Source: Gaiellasilicea sp031371615 (GTDB lineage Bacteria; Actinomycetota; Thermoleophilia; Gaiellales; Gaiellaceae). Taken from it: a DNA stretch of 9,294 nt. Position numbers and translations under genes: made by a program. The DNA lies in the NCBI GenBank assembly GCA_031371615.1, contig JANMJY010000015.1, forward strand, positions 1-9,294, given 5' to 3'. Positions within the stretch are counted from its first letter, which is position 1. Every line of letters starts with the position of its first letter. Positions 8,498 through 9,294 of this stretch are shown here, piece by piece. Below the pieces are notes generated by a model that was given only the letters and a program-made list of their open reading frames with translations, did not search any database and was not told the DNA's origin.

Positions 8498-9049
8498 CTA
8501 CGCCTGAGGCTCGATCAGGCCGTAAGCCCCCGCGCGCCGCCGGTAGACCACGTTCGTCTTGCCGGTGTCGACGTTGACGAACACGAAGAAATCGTGGCCG
8601 ATCAGCTCGAGCTCGAGCGCCGCCTCGTCGGGCGTCAGCGGCTGCAGGTCGAACTGCTTCGACTTGACGATCATCTGCTCGAGCTGCTCCGCCGAGAAGT
8701 TCGGCTCGTCCGCTGCCGGGGCATGACCGTTCCCGCGCCGCGCGGTCTCTTTGCGGCTGCGCTTCTCGCGGTACCGCTTGACCTGGCGCTCGAGCTTCTC
8801 GACCAGCTGGTCGATCGACGACTCGTACGAGGTCGAAGCCTCCCGAGCACGCAGGGTCGGGCCCTTCGTCCGGATCGTCGCCTCGGCGACGTGGTTGTTC
8901 GCGATTGACGGGTTGTGCTCGATCGCGAGCTCCAGCTCGACCTCGGTCGGGTCGGCGAGCTGCCGCTCGAGCTTGCCGAGCTTGTCCTCGGCGTATCTCC
9001 GGATCGAATCGCTGACCTCGACGTTTCGGCCCTTGACCTGAAGTCGCAT
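8498..9049 (-). CDS. hpf: Ribosome hibernation-promoting factor, long form (HPF/RaiA family)
   Basis: Binds the 30S decoding region and, in the long form, dimerises 70S ribosomes into inactive 100S particles in stationary phase or stress. The 183 residues show an N-terminal S30AE domain (about 1-98: MRLQVKGRNVEVSDSIRRYA..., with NHVAEATIR in the central sheet) ending in a basic helix KLERQVKRYREKRSRK. A short variable linker follows at about 101-125. The C-terminal dimerisation domain (about 126-181) contains the family stretch KQFDLQPLTPDEAALELELIGHDFFVFVN (split here: KQFDLQPL, GHDFFVFVN) and VVYRRRAGAYGLIEP. This length and the second domain separate it from short HPF and YfiA of E. coli. 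The ATG has AAGGAG five bases upstream. The next gene begins directly after its stop. Like its Bacillus counterpart it lies between comF and secA. Confidence 0.95.
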   Translation of the reverse strand: MRLQVKGRNVEVSDSIRRYAEDKLGKLERQLADPTEVELELAIEHNPSIANNHVAEATIRTKGPTLRAREASTSYESSIDQLVEKLERQVKRYREKRSRKETARRGNGHAPAADEPNFSAEQLEQMIVKSKQFDLQPLTPDEAALELELIGHDFFVFVNVDTGKTNVVYRRRAGAYGLIEPQA

Positions 9050-9050
9050 C

Positions 9051-9095
9051 GCGTCTCCTTCGTCCGGTAGTTGACTCCAGGTTAACGAAGGACGC
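9051..9095 (-). promoter_or_regulatory. hpf leader: Shine-Dalgarno within a possible occluding hairpin, with an alternative -10 box
   Basis: AAGGAG (9055-9060, minus strand) is the hpf ribosome binding site. It lies in CGAAGGA (9056-9062), which with CGC (9051-9053) can pair with GCGTCCTTCG (9086-9095) as a 10-bp stem with two bulged bases and a 23-base loop. If transcription begins upstream, this would hide the ribosome binding site. However, TAACCT (9079-9084) fits TANNNT and would start the mRNA near 9072, beyond the left arm, making the hairpin irrelevant. Both readings are possible. Confidence 0.3.
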
Positions 9096-9129
9096 CCGGG
9101 ACCGCGGTGCTCTCAATTGTCGCGAAGCC

Positions 9130-9294
9130 TCAGCGCACCGCCCGTGCGAGCGTCACCACCTCCACTCTGCGAGCGCCGCCGCGCCGTAGCGCGGACGCGG
9201 CCGCCGCGGCCGTGGCGCCGCTCGTGTAGACGTCGTCGACGAGGCAGACCCGCGACGGCGAGGCGCGCGCCGAGGCGAAGGCGCCCACGACGTT
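9130..9294 (-). CDS. comF: ComF-family phosphoribosyltransferase, C-terminal end (cut by window edge)
   Basis: The last 54 residues of a protein whose start is beyond the right edge. They contain NVVGAFA, then VCLVDDVYTSGATAAA, the phosphoribosyl-pyrophosphate-binding loop of type I phosphoribosyltransferases, and GGARRVEVVTLARAVR at the end. This arrangement and ending match the ComF/ComFC/GntX family, tied to DNA uptake in naturally competent bacteria but widespread in bacteria where its role is not settled. Its location upstream of hpf, as in Bacillus, supports the name. The expected N-terminal zinc-binding cysteines would be outside the window. It stops 80 bases before the hpf start. Confidence 0.85.
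   Translation of the reverse strand, partial: NVVGAFASARASPSRVCLVDDVYTSGATAAAAASALRRGGARRVEVVTLARAVR

Noticed and set aside
8241..9116. 291-codon minus-strand frame overlapping hpf
   Set aside because: Arg/Ala/Gly-rich shadow in another frame; hpf in this region has both family domains and a good ribosome binding site.

Overview
The window comes from a GC-rich bacterium, most likely a deep-branching actinobacterium (Thermoleophilia-like, e.g. Gaiellales or Solirubrobacterales). Nearly all codons end in G or C. GTG and TTG starts occur, and two divergent genes have TANNNT boxes only 6-7 bases before their start codons, the pattern of leaderless actinobacterial mRNAs. The lineage is an inference; there is no rRNA here to test it.

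Reading the minus strand from right to left, the layout is: the 3' end of a comF-type phosphoribosyltransferase (9130-9294), a long-form ribosome hibernation factor hpf (8498-9049), an unrecognised gene starting on the base after the hpf stop (7952-8497), then, past one plus-strand gene, secA (4282-6939), a small exported cupredoxin (3613-4014), prfB (2382-3486), ftsE (1496-2350), ftsX (633-1499) and the N-terminal part of a SUV3-like DExH RNA helicase (1-626) running off the left edge. The only plus-strand gene is an unrecognised exported protein (7019-7948). It is divergent from secA and ends three bases from its convergent neighbour.

The backbone comF-hpf-secA-prfB-ftsE-ftsX is a housekeeping order also known from Bacillus-type Firmicutes. 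It joins ribosome hibernation, Sec protein export, translation termination and the FtsEX divisome/cell-wall switch. prfB, ftsE, ftsX and the helicase are tightly packed (gaps of a few to about 30 bases, one 4-base ATGA overlap) and probably co-transcribed. The cupredoxin and the two unrecognised genes are the lineage-specific insertions.

The most notable points are: (1) prfB is interrupted by an in-frame TGA inside CTT TGA C, the classical RF2 autoregulatory +1 frameshift site, so a plain ORF call gives a wrong N-terminus; (2) the cupredoxin has Gln where the axial Met copper ligand is expected; (3) a SUV3-type helicase directly follows ftsX; (4) ftsE has a stop-free upstream extension; (5) ftsX contains a perfectly phased A AAA AAG heptamer; (6) the secA divergent promoter region and the hpf leader carry symmetrical elements that may be regulatory. 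I see no mobile element, CRISPR array, tRNA or rRNA, and nothing that forms a clearly new multi-gene system.
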